DNA from: Geosiphon pyriformis
Taxonomy: Eukaryota; Glomeromycota; Glomeromycetes; Archaeosporales; Geosiphonaceae
Assembly (NCBI GenBank): GCA_016748015.1
Contig: JAAOMT010000703.1
Span: 112,099 to 176,098, forward strand
Reading direction: 5' to 3'
DNA: 64,000 bases
A program made the translations under genes and the position numbers. Below the pieces are notes generated by a model. It worked only from the letters and a program-made list of their open reading frames with translations. It made no database searches and had not been told where the DNA came from. This document shows, one piece after another, positions 9,640 to 20,376 of the stretch (position 1 is its first letter; every line of letters starts with the position of its first letter).

Positions 9640-11600
9640 GGAAGCTTGATTCGGGTATCCAGTTGGTGTTGGTTGAGATTGGGCAGGACCACAAGGAATT
9701 GGTCAAAACAGTCCACTGTTGGTTTGCACCTAATTGTTGTTGGGATTTCTCTATCCCTGATTATAGTCTATGGCTCAAGGTTTGAACAGGCTGTAAGAGG
9801 AAGTTTGATAGTGAGGGATTGCTTGTGTCATTGGTGGTAGTTGATAATAATTCTGAAACAGTAGTTGAGTGTACAGGACTTGTTGTGCATATTGGGATGG
9901 TTGATTCTGAGGTATAAAATATTGGAGTACCATGCTTTGCTAATATCTGGGTTGCTGGTATTGGTTCCCTTGATTTTGGTCCATTATCTTCTTTCTGCAG
10001 TTATGGGCAATGTGTTCAGATTTCTGGCAGTAGTAACAGTTGTGGGAATTGGATTTCTAAGGTTGTTGCTGTTGCTAATAGTTCTGTTGCTGTGAGTATC
10101 TGCTGTTATTGTTATTTTCTCTTCATTGTAGTGGTTGATAAGTTCCTGTGCTTCTAGCTAAGAATCCCTCAATTTTTTGAGTTAATTTTTTATTTAATTG
10201 AGTTATCTTTGCATCAATGTCAGAGGTTCTATTGATGGCTAAATTAACGGCTTGAGTATGATTTGCTTCTTACTCGGCTGACTCAAAATTATGAGCGAGA
10301 ATGACTGCTTCTTGTAGGTTTGCTGGATGGCAAGGTCATATAGATCTTAGAAGGCTGTTTCTTAGTCCTTTGATGAATTGATTAAGGACTTGTGTGGTAG
10401 TATAATAATTTTGCTCGATGGCTAGGATTTGTTGAAGAACCTGATTGAATCTTCCGAGATAAATAGTTACTGCTTTATGGTCATTTTGTTTTATTATACT
10501 GAATTAATTTTGCAATCAGATGAGTGTATTAGGATCACAGAAGTATTGCAGAAATGTGAATTTAAACTCTGTAAAAAAGATAGACTTCTCTGCAAGACTT
10601 TGATACCATGAATTGGCAGTTCTGGTCAGAAAGAACGACAGTGCCTGAATTGTGTGATCATCATTCTAACTGTTAGCAGTAATTGCTTTCTCAGTGTCTG
10701 CGATCCAAGAATATGCGTTATCTTCTTCACTAGAGAATTTTTCCAATTTAGCAATATCCCAGTAAGCCATGATCTGGTTAATGGATAGGGTGTTACTGAT
10801 TATGTTTAAGGGGATTGGTGTCCGTGTATTTGAGTGTTCTCCAGGTGTTAATGCTGGTTGTTTCCCTTTGTCGCTTGAACCAATAGGTTGTAGGATAACT
10901 GTTCTTTCCGTCAGGGAAGATGCTGATTTTGTTGGGTTTTGTGCTGGTGACTGTTCCCAAGTTAATGTGTTTCCTTCTGATTGACCAGCTGCTGGGGTAA
11001 GATTTCCAAACAGTGATCTATATTCTCCCAGTGATTTGTTCCAACTTTGTTGATTCCAAAGGTGTGGGTTTCCAGGAGTTTGTGGTGTTTCCAACTGGAT
11101 TTTTGGAGGTGGGTTGAATACAATTCTACTTTGGAGTGTCTGATAGTATAATGGAGTTGTTGGGAAGAAGATTCTTGGTTTTTTGTTGACTGTGGATTTG
11201 TCTTGGGCAGTTGTGGAATTATTGAATCTATACTTATATTCTTCCAAATCGGATTCTACTGGTTGTTGTACTTGAGAGAATTGTTTTGTCATGTAGTGTT
11301 TAATGTCTGTATTGACTATGCATAGGGTTTCAGCGATTGCTTGAGTAGTGGTAGTTGTTGAGTACCTTAGTAAGCTTTGATGGATTTGTTCTCCAAGTCT
11401 TCTTGTGTCTATTGCATGGCCTAACAAGCAGTTGATTTTTGTGTTGATATAGTTGCAAAAGTCACTTTCTGTGATGATAGTTTCTGCTGGTATTCCTAAA
11501 TCTTTTCAAAAGTACTGAAATAGTGCTTTTCCGTATGAAAAGTGGTCCTTTTCTATTGTTTCAATAGTCACCACTTTTGTGTATTTCTGGGGTGCTCTGT
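9640..11600 (-). pseudogene. Element A Gag with CCHC zinc knuckle
   Basis: This is the structural nucleocapsid/capsid protein. The longest open part is 10666-11427 (253 codons), a Gln/Thr-rich N-terminal region. It ends in the capsid start (MAYWDIAKLEKF, WIADTEKAITANS). The capsid continues in a broken frame (ALSFFLTRTANSWYQSL, VTIYLGRFNQVLQQILAIE, VLNQFIKGLRNSLLRS). The CCHC knuckle CYYCQKSEHIAHNC (CX2CX4HX4C) is intact at 9997-10038. A Gln/Pro-rich tail follows into the protease. The true N-terminus probably lies near 11600, just inside the primer-binding site, because the frame is readable with one stop up to there. Confidence 0.9.
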
Positions 11601-11616
11601 TTCTGTGGATTTATAA

Positions 11617-11633
11617 CCTCACAGAAAGCACCA
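11617..11633 (-). promoter_or_regulatory. Primer-binding site of element A
   Basis: On the minus strand TGGTGCTTTCTGTGAGG begins two bases after the 5' LTR end. TGG pairs with a tRNA 3' CCA. Elements B and C have close variants at the same two-base offset. I cannot name the tRNA. Confidence 0.8.
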
Positions 11634-12032
11634 AATGTTATGGGTAAACTTGGTGAGTATAGAAAATGGTAATGTTTAGTGCTCTCAATTATTGATGATA
11701 CATCTTCTGCATAATTCTGTTGGCTTAGTCTTGATTATCAGTCTCTGAAAGTCTATTCTTGGATGTGAATTTACCTGTTAAGTTCTTTTGTTATAAGGCA
11801 CAGAGTTTGTCTTTCATCGATTGCAACATTTTTTATAAATATAAGCTTTTTTCTCTGAGCTAACAAGCGCAGTTGTTAGGGTCTGGCATTGTCTTTTTGC
11901 CCTTCTGGTAACCTAACAAGATAATGTTAATATTTAAAACTTAGGGGCAGCTTCCTTTTTTTACCAGACTATCACAAAGTCTATTCTCAGACAGTCGATT
12001 TTACTATGTTGCCGCTGCACAAAAAAAATAAG

Positions 12033-12064
<32 letters not shown>

Positions 12065-12386
12065 AAAAAAAAGAAAAAAAAGATAAATTAGTATTGTCAA
12101 TCGCTGTAATCAAGAGTGATTGGTCCAAATTGTTGATTATTCAAGGCAGTTATGCTAAGAGCATCTGTTCTAGAACAAAGATATAAGACAAGAGTTAATT
12201 CACATAAATTTCACAAAGTTTGGGAACATAAATTTATGACTCTAATTTCTTTAATAATTGGTTTATTTCAAAAGATGAAAAATAGAGAAGATAATAAATG
12301 ATAAAGGGGTATGGATATTTTATTCTTGTTTAGAGGTTCATATCTATTTGTCTGTCTGTTTTTTCTAACTTCTACAACTACTTGCT

Positions 12387-12396
12387 TTTATATATT
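12387..12396 (-). promoter_or_regulatory. Putative TATA box of element A 5' LTR
   Basis: AATATATAAA on the minus strand lies downstream of the decamer array in element orientation. B, C and D have a TATATATA-type site in the matching place. Confidence 0.5.
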
Positions 12397-12480
12397 CTTT
12401 TGGTTTTACAGGATTGCTTTCAATTGTCTCACTATCACTAGCTATTGCTTTGTTATTTTTGTTATTGCTTTGTTTTTCTA

Positions 12481-12650
12481 CATTATTGCTAGTTATTCTA
12501 TGTTATAACACATTATCTGACATTATTACATGTTATTCTGTGTTATTCTGTATTATAACATGTTATCCTATGTTATTGCGCACTATTCTGTGTTATCCTG
12601 CATTATAACACATTATCTTATGTTATAATGCATTATCCAACATTATTGTG
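12481..12650 (-). repeat. 10-bp tandem array in U3 of element A 5' LTR
   Basis: About 17 units of 10 bp with the core GTTAT or ATTAT at constant phase. Same array and position as 3341-3510 in the partner LTR. Confidence 0.9.
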
Positions 12651-12711
12651 CTATTCTGTATTATGTCACGTTTTTTTTTAACTTTGGATTGGTTTTTCTA
12701 CTCAGGTAACA

Positions 12712-14637
12712 ACACATAACAAACCAAAAAATTGTTCATAATAATGGCCGTTTTAGCACCAAAAAAACTTTTTTTCAAACCAAATATGAATATCTGCATT
12801 TTTTCAAATTTATTAATAATCCATAATTTGATATTAGACCTTAATTTTGTTTTTGTAATAAAAGAAACTATATTAACCAAATTTATATGCCAATAAACAA
12901 CATCTTCTTATTTTGCAAGAACATTGATACCTTGAACATTATACATGGCAAATTTCCAAACCAGATTAGTTATTAAGAAGAAAGATAATACTAGAGAATT
13001 TGAGTTCATACACAATAAATCCAACTTTACCAAAATCAAGTTTACAAAAGTGTTAAAAACCACCAGTTTTGATTCTAGACTACCAACTTTGACAGTAAAA
13101 ATCTTTGAACTACTTAAACCTAAATTCACAATCTTATTCTTTATAGCTAAAGCCAAAAAAAAAGGAAATGATTATTAGTTATTTAAAATTATATTCAAAT
13201 CTGATGGCAATAATTTTAAAACAGAAACAACTGAAAACACAACACAAAAGAAAGATACTAGAAGCACCAGCACCATATTATTTAGTTTATGCACAATATT
13301 TGATATCTGATTGGCCAAGAGCTCTAAGGAATACTTTAAAGAAATAAGATAACTAACAATAGATAAATTATCTTGAACAATTAACAAATTTTTCTTGACA
13401 TGTAGAATACCAAAAAAGTAAAAACCAGAGCCAAAACCAGACTACAAATTATTATCAGAAAAAATAGTAAGCATGACCATCTAAGTCCAAGATTTGCCAC
13501 CAAATAAAACTGAACAAGCAATCAGTACTTGTTTTTTCTTATATATATTGGTTAGACAAGTCTAATCTTGAAAAATCACTATTTGTTTACTACAAGCACC
13601 AAAATTTTTACCCATTAAATACACACCAGAAGCATAACCAAATTGTTTGTATTGTGTACAACAAGCCAAAAAAAGACCAACCCAATATAAATTTACATCT
13701 TTAAAAATCAGAACAGAACTAATAACAGCCAACTTGAATGTTTTATCAAAAAAACAAATTATCACACACCTATTATGTGTATATAAACTCGGATTATGGC
13801 CAATAAAGCAAGTTTTCTCACCATAAGATTCCAACAAATTAGAAAAATTGTGAGTAGTTATTCCAACAGGCAAAGTATATAACAAAGCCTGATGTTAATC
13901 TTTTAATATTTATAATTGTTTATTATAAACAACCAAAGTCATATGTATTAAATCTTTTCCTATAAGTACCAACTACTTAGAAGCAACTAAATTGGCTATA
14001 TCTACTGACTCAAATTTAATAAAAGCTTTTTGCCAAAGACCAATTAATTAGAATTTAATTAAAACAATTTTATCAAATTTAAAAAAAACCAACTCTATTG
14101 CTAATTTGAAAAAATCTACAGAGATCTTTTTGATGACTATTTTTCAATCTGTATAGTCATTTGTTTTTTTTATATTATTATTAACAAAAACTTTTTTGCT
14201 AATTGCTATTTCCTTAGTATTATTCAATTTCAATTCAAATATAAAAGACAATTTAATAATTTCTGGAAATTTTGAGAGAATGAAAGTTCTTCCAAAACCA
14301 TCTACATGATAGAAAATTTTTTTAATACACAATAATTTATTACTGGAAGTTTTATTGAACACTGCAAAAAAGTTAATATCTAACATAAAAAATTTAGCTG
14401 AATTAAAACTCTGTTTTTCCAAAACACATAATCTGGACACTAGAATCTGTTTGAAACTATTGAATTTAGGTAATGAAAGCATCAATATATTATTATTGTT
14501 ACTCAAATTAGTAGACAAAGGAGCTTTCAGTAGTTGATCTAACATATATGTTCAAATGTATGTTTTTTATGGTGTGATGTTATTTATGATCTCATTAACC
14601 ACCAAATTATTTGAGTTTGTATTGCTTATTTCCTTGG
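12712..14637 (-). pseudogene. LINE-1 middle piece: ORF1 C-half and endonuclease N-half
   Basis: 14144-14545 aligns with LINE-2 ORF1 (DGFGRTFILSKFPEII). 13562-13885 aligns with the post-RRM region (ESYGEKTCFIGHNPSLY) and the former CCHC knuckle (CTQYKQFGY, now lacking Cys and His). 12908-13156 covers the ORF1 end (VKVGSLESK, VKLDLLC) and the ORF2 start (VWKFAMYNVQGINV). 12698-12880 is the endonuclease N-part, with VSFITKTKLR where the catalytic Glu is expected in TETKL, so Glu is Lys. It ends at the ACAC duplication of element A. Confidence 0.85.
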
Positions 14638-15463
14638 TGTTATTCATAGAATATAAGAATTATATATTAATACATAAATTAGCCAATCAGAATAGACATA
14701 GTAAAAGTAAAATTCCAAAATTCTTCTTAGAGGAATTGCAGGATTTTAGAATTACAGAATTTCTGTATGAAAAATTGCAGAATTCCTGGCTAAAAAATTA
14801 AGGAATTCAAGGAATTTTGTACAATAAAATTTATGTATATATAGTGATAATATTAGAAGCAGAAAAAACAGAATTTTTAGTTTAGAACTATTTTTTTATA
14901 CAATAGTATTTTATAACTTGAAGTAGAAATATTAAATATCAATAAAATACTTATTATTATTGCAATCTATTTTTTTATTATCAACAATTCATGTTGATAA
15001 TTGCAAATACTTAACTATACTAAACTATTAGCTCTTAATTATGATTATTAATGGGATATTAACTTTTTTTTGTCTTGGCTTATCTCTTTATTTATTTATT
15101 TTTTCTTTTGTTTTGTTTATTATTTACTAATTGATTAAAAATTAATGCACAGAGTTACTAATGTCAAAGGGACTGGTAAAAGATCTATGAAACAAAAATA
15201 AAACATTTATAATTAAGGATAGCTTACCAAAAGGATTACTGGCCACTATACTAAGAAAAAAATTTGATAGAATTGCAATTCTGGAAAGCTACAGATAAAA
15301 CAACACTTAAATCTCTGTCTATTATACACAAAACTTAACCAAAACCTTCAAATATAAAACTTTCAGATCATGAAAACCTTCAGATATTACCAATTATATC
15401 AGCTATTAAGCATCAAGTTATAGATTTGTTATTTTTCAACTACTTAAATAAGCACTTGTAATA
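14638..15463 (+). repeat. Solo LTR, B-type, inside LINE-1 ORF1
   Basis: Starts TGTTATTCATAG and ends GTAATA (ancestral GTAACA). Reverse-complement alignment with B LTRs is clear: the tgattggctaatttatg segment, the GGAATTC-rich array (about 14700-14820) and the segment reading caagttatagatttgttat. No internal region is present, so it is the product of LTR-LTR recombination. The flanking 4-mers are TTGG on the left and TTAA on the right (CCAA versus TTAA on the minus strand). They match if two C-to-T changes occurred, and removing the LTR rejoins the LINE ORF1 frame (M-V-V-K-E-I). Confidence 0.88.
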
Positions 15464-15890
15464 TTAACAACCATGTTTCTTATATTCTTAATATCTAATA
15501 GATTGCTAATACTACTAGTCTTACTATCAACATTATTTTTCTAAGATATCACAGATTTTTTACCAGCACTAATAACATTCTCAAGACTCAAAGAACCAGC
15601 AGACAAATCAATTATACCAATATCTATTACAGACTTTTTTGGTTTCTTATGAGATGTATTGTAAGAATACATACTCTCTACATATTTTTTTTGCATTTAG
15701 ACAGGTTTTCAAACCAGCTAAAACCAAGCCAAAATCATCAACAGATAAGTTCATTAGTTTTATTATAACAAAAGAGAGTGTATTAGAAAAAATAACTTGA
15801 AAAAACAAAAAGAAAAAGAAAAGCAAAATTTTGAAAAATTTTTCTTGCTCTTATTGTGATTAAAAAATTGACAAAAAAAAATAATAATTA
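15464..15890 (-). pseudogene. LINE-1 5' end: ORF1 N-terminus and leader
   Basis: Minus-strand reading gives KKPKKSVIDIGIIDLSAGSLS, matching LINE-2 ORF1 YKKVKKLDDSGIVVNLSAGF, and NIRNMVV at the solo LTR edge. The leader (15760-15890) resembles the LINE-2 leader at 22311-22440, both rich in AAAGAAA. The ATG equivalent is not clear. Confidence 0.7.
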
Positions 15891-16151
15891 ATTTATAATT
15901 ATTACTATTTAAAATTCACAATTTTGATTAATATTTTAAAATTAATTAGTTATTAATTTTAGCAATTACTTAGTTAATTTTAAATCTAAAACAATTTTTT
16001 TTATTTTTTATTTTTATTACGTTTAATGAGTGAGGTCCAAATGCAATCTAGAACTATACATTATATAAATGATCTAAACTAGAAGCAAATTATGCTTTTT
16101 CTACATGTGACCAGCCACTCAGACCAATCAGAACAATACTACGCACCTATC

Positions 16152-17879
16152 TTAACAGAGACAAAATCTCCCTAAACCTGAAAAAAACAAACAAGGTTTA
16201 CAAAAACCAAAACCAACACCAAAAGTCTTAACAACACCCAACAACCTGATCACACCAGCCGAAAGCATCATAGATAAACCAGAAACCAGGGCAGGAATAG
16301 AACCATCATGAGAAATAAGTCTATACCTCTCCATAAAAGCTCAGTGTTTGGCATGGACCAGCCAAAATTCATCACAAAATATGAAACAAAACTTGTGCAC
16401 AAAACACACAATATTTGAAGCCACAATCTTAGCATTTTTAAAGACTGAAAAGAATTCATAGTACCAATCATTAAAAACAAAACCCTTACACAGAGTAGTA
16501 CTAATTGTAGCATCGGAAAAACAAGAGGCCAACAACTGCGAGACACACAAAGTAGATTGAGAGAGACCAAACCGTGTTTCCCAAAAAGACGCATGAGCAT
16601 CTAACAACCAAGCATGACTAGCAGCATCAAAAAGACAAATGAAAACATGGTCCAAGAATTCTACATTACCACAAAACAAACACACCATACTGGGGTAGCA
16701 CTTATCATACAAATACTTACGCACAGTGACAGAAAGCTGATGATAGAGAGATTTTATAAAGTATGTTTGAAGACCAGCAGTATGTGCACTAGTAAAACCA
16801 GCAGCCAAGTGAGAATCAAGGTGCCAAACCAAAGAAGACTTAAACCAGTTAACACCATTGTGCAAACCAGCTGCCAAGATTTGGGAACCAGAACCAACCT
16901 CCCAATGCACATAAAGAATAGACCGAAACACATCACAAACAAAGTGTCTAGAATTTCCAGAAACCACATTGCTCCCAGCCCTCAAAAAATGTTCACTGAC
17001 CAAATATGGCAAATGCCAAGTAGAGAGCACTGCATCCTTAACAAGCTCATTCACATGCTTATTGCCTGAAATGTCCGAATGACTCTTAACTTTAATCCAA
17101 TTCACAGTTAAATTCTTATGACAAACTACATTAGCAATATGGCAATACTCTATCCAACAACAATTCCTAAAGTCTGAATGAGCCAATAATGATTCCAACT
17201 TGCACACATCTAAAGCAATTTGGCTGTCTGAGAACAAATCAACTGCATGAGAAGAAGGAACACATTCAAGAGCCAAAGCAATGGTCTGCAATTCAGATAT
17301 AGTAGAAGAAACCAAACCAGACACCCCTATACCTAAACCAGAATTAATGTCCTCAAAAAAGACTGCAGTCCCAGCTTTCATGGCAACACTTCTCAAACCA
17401 CTTAGAGACCCATCTGTGTACACAAAAAGATGGGCAGCATCAGTAGCTAACAGATTATCACAGATAACACCAAAATCATGAGATTGACAAACATCAAACA
17501 AAGCGGAATTTTTCACAAGAGAAGAACATGCAGAAGAAGAAGCAACACCACCAAAAAAACACACAGAAAGATCAAACCAGAAAGGAATCAGACCATGGGA
17601 GTCCAATCTCTTCCAACACTTGAATGTCCGCCAACTGAAAACAACACCATTTCGATCATGTAATTGTTTCACAAAAGCAATACCATATTGCTTGAGTGAA
17701 GAAACACATTTTAGAAAATTGATTTTACTAAGTACAAGAGACATAAGAGTACCATCCCAACAACGGAAAGCACAGGCCAGAGACCCACCCAGAGATAGAT
17801 AACATCCAAAAAAAATATGAACCACATCTGCTAAGAAATTATTTGAAGAACTGACACTAACACGAGCCAGAAACAGCAA
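16152..17879 (-). pseudogene. LINE-2 ORF2 C-terminal part: RNase H and Cys/His finger
   Basis: 16341-17879 is open for 512 codons, one of the two longest frames in the window. It holds RNase H with FVYTDGSL (Asp), SELQTIALALE (Glu), LFSDSQIAL (Asp) and NWIKVKSHSDISGNKHVNELVKDA, so the catalytic set looks complete. Near the end CLFCGNVEFLDHVFIC is a zf-RVT-type finger (CX2C..H..C). 16152-16334 continues the C-terminus in another frame (SFGVGFGFCKPCLFFSGL), so there is a late frameshift. RNase H would remove the RNA strand during target-primed reverse transcription. Confidence 0.9.
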
Positions 17880-18960
17880 GAGGTGATGAGAATGCCAGCT
17901 GAGAACCTAGAGGTCATGAGACCTGTGAGAAAATAAGCAGCCCAAAATACCAACCAAATTTACAAAAGCAATAACAGTTAGGTAAGGGGTCTCAACCCAG
18001 CAGTTGATGGGAATAGCCATGGTTTTGTTATTGTTAATCGAAATATCATTAATCCTAAAGAACTCACTAGCAATGTCCAAAATGTGTTGTGTAGTGGCCT
18101 GGCTGCTACCAATCCAGATGGTATTATCAATAAAAACACCAGCAGCAAAAAATGATGTCAACCCAGCCTAAGATTTTACATGACCAGTATTGGAGACAAG
18201 ATGCGAATTCAATCTGTAACCACACACTTCCTCTTGCCTCTTGATCTCACACATAAGTGAATCATAAAATATGCACTAGAGAAGTGGTGAGAAAACTTCA
18301 CCCTGTTCCTGCGATTATTGTGAATGCTACCAAAAAACCTAATGAATCTGCTACACATTTTAATCCTGATCAAACTCCTCTCGAGATGTTCCCAACCAAC
18401 CAAGTCATATGCTTTGCGCATGTTTTATAAAACCAGCCACAGCTCTCTGTTTTTTTCCAAGACATCCTTGACCACAGAACCAATGGCAAAAATGGGCGAC
18501 TGTATTGTCATACTCTTTAAAACAGAAAAATTGTTCCTTTGTAAAACATCAAACTCACTGCAAGCTGAAGATATTCTGTCTGATAAGATTTTAAAGAGGA
18601 TCTTGCAGGCTGTTTCAATCAAAGCAATAAAATAGGTGTTCATAAGAACACCTTTTCATTCATAGGGTTTAGGAATCATCGAAACCCAGGCTTCCCTCCA
18701 AGGTCCAGGCACTGACTCACAAACCAGGCAGAGATTCAAAAACACCAAAAGCATATCCAAAACCACTCTGTTACAATGCTTTCATAATTCATTAGAGATG
18801 TCAGAAAGACCAGCTGCTTTTCCATTAGACAAGCTCGAAATGACACTAAACATCTCACCAAAACTAATTGATTTCATGACACCAGAGAAAGCACCATCAA
18901 AAACATAGTCCAAAAGCCGAAATTGACATTTTCAATCATCAGAGAAATCCGAAACCACCA
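17880..18960 (-). pseudogene. LINE-2 reverse transcriptase, fragmented
   Basis: 18425-18643 has the fingers block (FIALIETACKILFKILSDR). 18209-18421 begins with MRKAYDLVGWEHL, motif A with its Asp, then shifts frame after RFFGSI. 17907-18161 has GVFIDNTIW, motif C with DD changed to DN, then ISINNNKTMAIPIN. The order matches LINE-6 (41366-42060), which keeps FIDDTIW. Region 18660-18960 holds the RT leader. Inactive. Confidence 0.9.
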
Positions 18961-19800
18961 ACTGTCTCTTAGTCTATCCCTCCATAATCCCATCCACTTT
19001 AGATTTAACCAGCTCAGGTTCCAAAACCAACTTATCATCTACTACCAAATAATCCAAAACTATCTTATGAAATGAATACTTCAAAACACTTCTGATAGTA
19101 TGACTCTTATTTAACTCAAAACTCTCCATTCTACTCTTAATGGCCTGTCTTATATGAGATTCCTTAGCACACTTAGATTCCAGCATCTTAGAAAAGCAGT
19201 AAGACTTCCTTGCCTTAGCCAGCTTAGAGCGAATATCATCAAAACCAGACTCTGAAAGGAAAAAAAACTTCACCAATAAAGTGTCAACAGAGTCAAGCCT
19301 GTCTCACATATTCAACAACAAAGCAAAATCACCTCTAGAAGTCAAACGGAAAGCCTTTACCAGCTTAGAAACCAGCAACTCCAGCTTATGAAACCTAGAA
19401 AACACCTTATTGAAAACACTGTCAAAATCTTTGAACCACTTTTTCTTGAAAGTTCCATTTGCTGAAAGAATCATAATTTTGCGAATAATGTCCCACATTG
19501 CATCCAAATCCAAAAATTTCCCAGCCGCAACAAACACATCTGAGAACATAGAGACATTGGCAGCCGTACCATCTCTGAACTCAGCCCACTTCAACTCATT
19601 CATATCCTTGACATCAAACTTCCAGCAATTTTTGTTGGCCTGCTTACATATTGAGGAAAGCCTTATGTCCAACAAACCACCCAGACCCACAGAAACAAAA
19701 ACAGCCTTATAATCAGTGTCAAAAAAATCATCAACATTTAACATGCCACAATTCATGATCGCATTAATCAAGTTATAAGAAAAAAACACATAATTAATTG
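18961..19800 (-). pseudogene. LINE-2 ORF2 linker between endonuclease and RT
   Basis: 19304-19789 (161 codons) contains FFDTDYKAVFVSVGLGGLL, the end of the endonuclease fold with the DHxxV-like motif (Asp-Tyr here for Asp-His), then CKQANKNCWKFD and a long helical linker. 18974-19276 continues (KSHTIRSVLKYSFHKIVLDYLVV). The same segments occur in LINE-3, LINE-4 and LINE-6. No catalytic role is known for the linker. Confidence 0.82.
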
Positions 19801-20376
19801 TCTTAGCAACACCATAAAAATTGTACTAAGTTGGTAACTTAGCAAGAGAGCTTCCACCCAAAGAGTTGACCAAACCCAAATCAAAGCACTTCTTGAAACT
19901 GGTGCACTTGTGAGATCCGTTTTCATTGAAGTCACCACCAAAAATAACAAAGGAGGATTCATTCACAGCTCTAACGATAAGAAAATTAATTTCTTTAGCC
20001 TGAGAAAAATAAACTGTCAAAGAGGCACCAGCATACAGCCCCAAAATGGAAACAGAGAGTCTGTTTCTGAAAAGCAATTTCACTAACAGGAGCCGACCAG
20101 GCACTTCTAGAACCTTGCACACATGTTTCATTAGAGATGAGTCTATAATAATTGCAACACCAGATCCCATGTGACCAAAATCCAGACCTGAAGTAAAAAC
20201 ACGAACACCAGCAAACCTATCTGCAATCCAGGAGTGGATCTTTCTCTTCAACTTTGTTTTAGTAACAACAGAAATCAGATTGTTCATATCATTATGCCAA
20301 TGTACAATGTCCACCTATTTCGCACAATTGTTCATCTCTCTAATATTGTATGTAGCAATCTTCCAAGTAAACTTAC
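19801..20376 (-). pseudogene. LINE-2 APE-type endonuclease
   Basis: 19826-20314 (162 codons) aligns with exonuclease-endonuclease-phosphatase domains of LINEs: VVTKTKLKRKI where the metal-binding Glu of TETKL has become Lys, then VAIIIDSSL, LGLYAGASL and FVIFGGDFNENG with the catalytic Asp and Asn. It would nick target DNA. Loss of the Glu by a G-to-A change predicts inactivity. The upstream 20315-20376 is the ORF2 start, with one stop replacing a Gln codon. Confidence 0.88.

Larger units (their letters stand above)
2506..12711 (-). mobile_element. Element A: full-length Ty3/gypsy-like LTR retrotransposon with dUTPase
   Basis: Two LTRs of about 1.07 kb begin TGTTATGGG and end GGTAACA. The flanking 4-bp target duplication is ACAC (2502-2505 and 12712-12715). 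Minus-strand order is 5' LTR (right), primer-binding site, gag, protease, Cys-rich module, C2C2 ribbon, dUTPase, RT, RNase H, integrase, tail, polypurine tract, 3' LTR (left). The integrase after RT makes it Ty3/gypsy (Metaviridae) rather than Ty1/copia. All coding parts have stops or active-site losses, so it is non-autonomous. It sits in LINE-1: removing it with one ACAC copy rejoins that LINE's endonuclease frame exactly (reads V-C-Y-V-S-K-V across the join). Confidence 0.93.
11636..12711 (-). repeat. 5' LTR of element A
   Basis: Runs from TGTTATGGG to GGTAACA. It includes a long purine/pyrimidine-biased run (12019-12083), a TATA-like site (12387-12396) and the decamer array (12481-12650). 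It is about 12 percent different from its partner over the part I aligned by hand, almost all transitions, so the insertion is old or was mutated directionally. Confidence 0.93.

Noticed and set aside
12945-13178. Plus-strand frame 12945-13178 as a small gene
   Set aside because: Antisense of the LINE-1 ORF1/ORF2 junction; no independent support.
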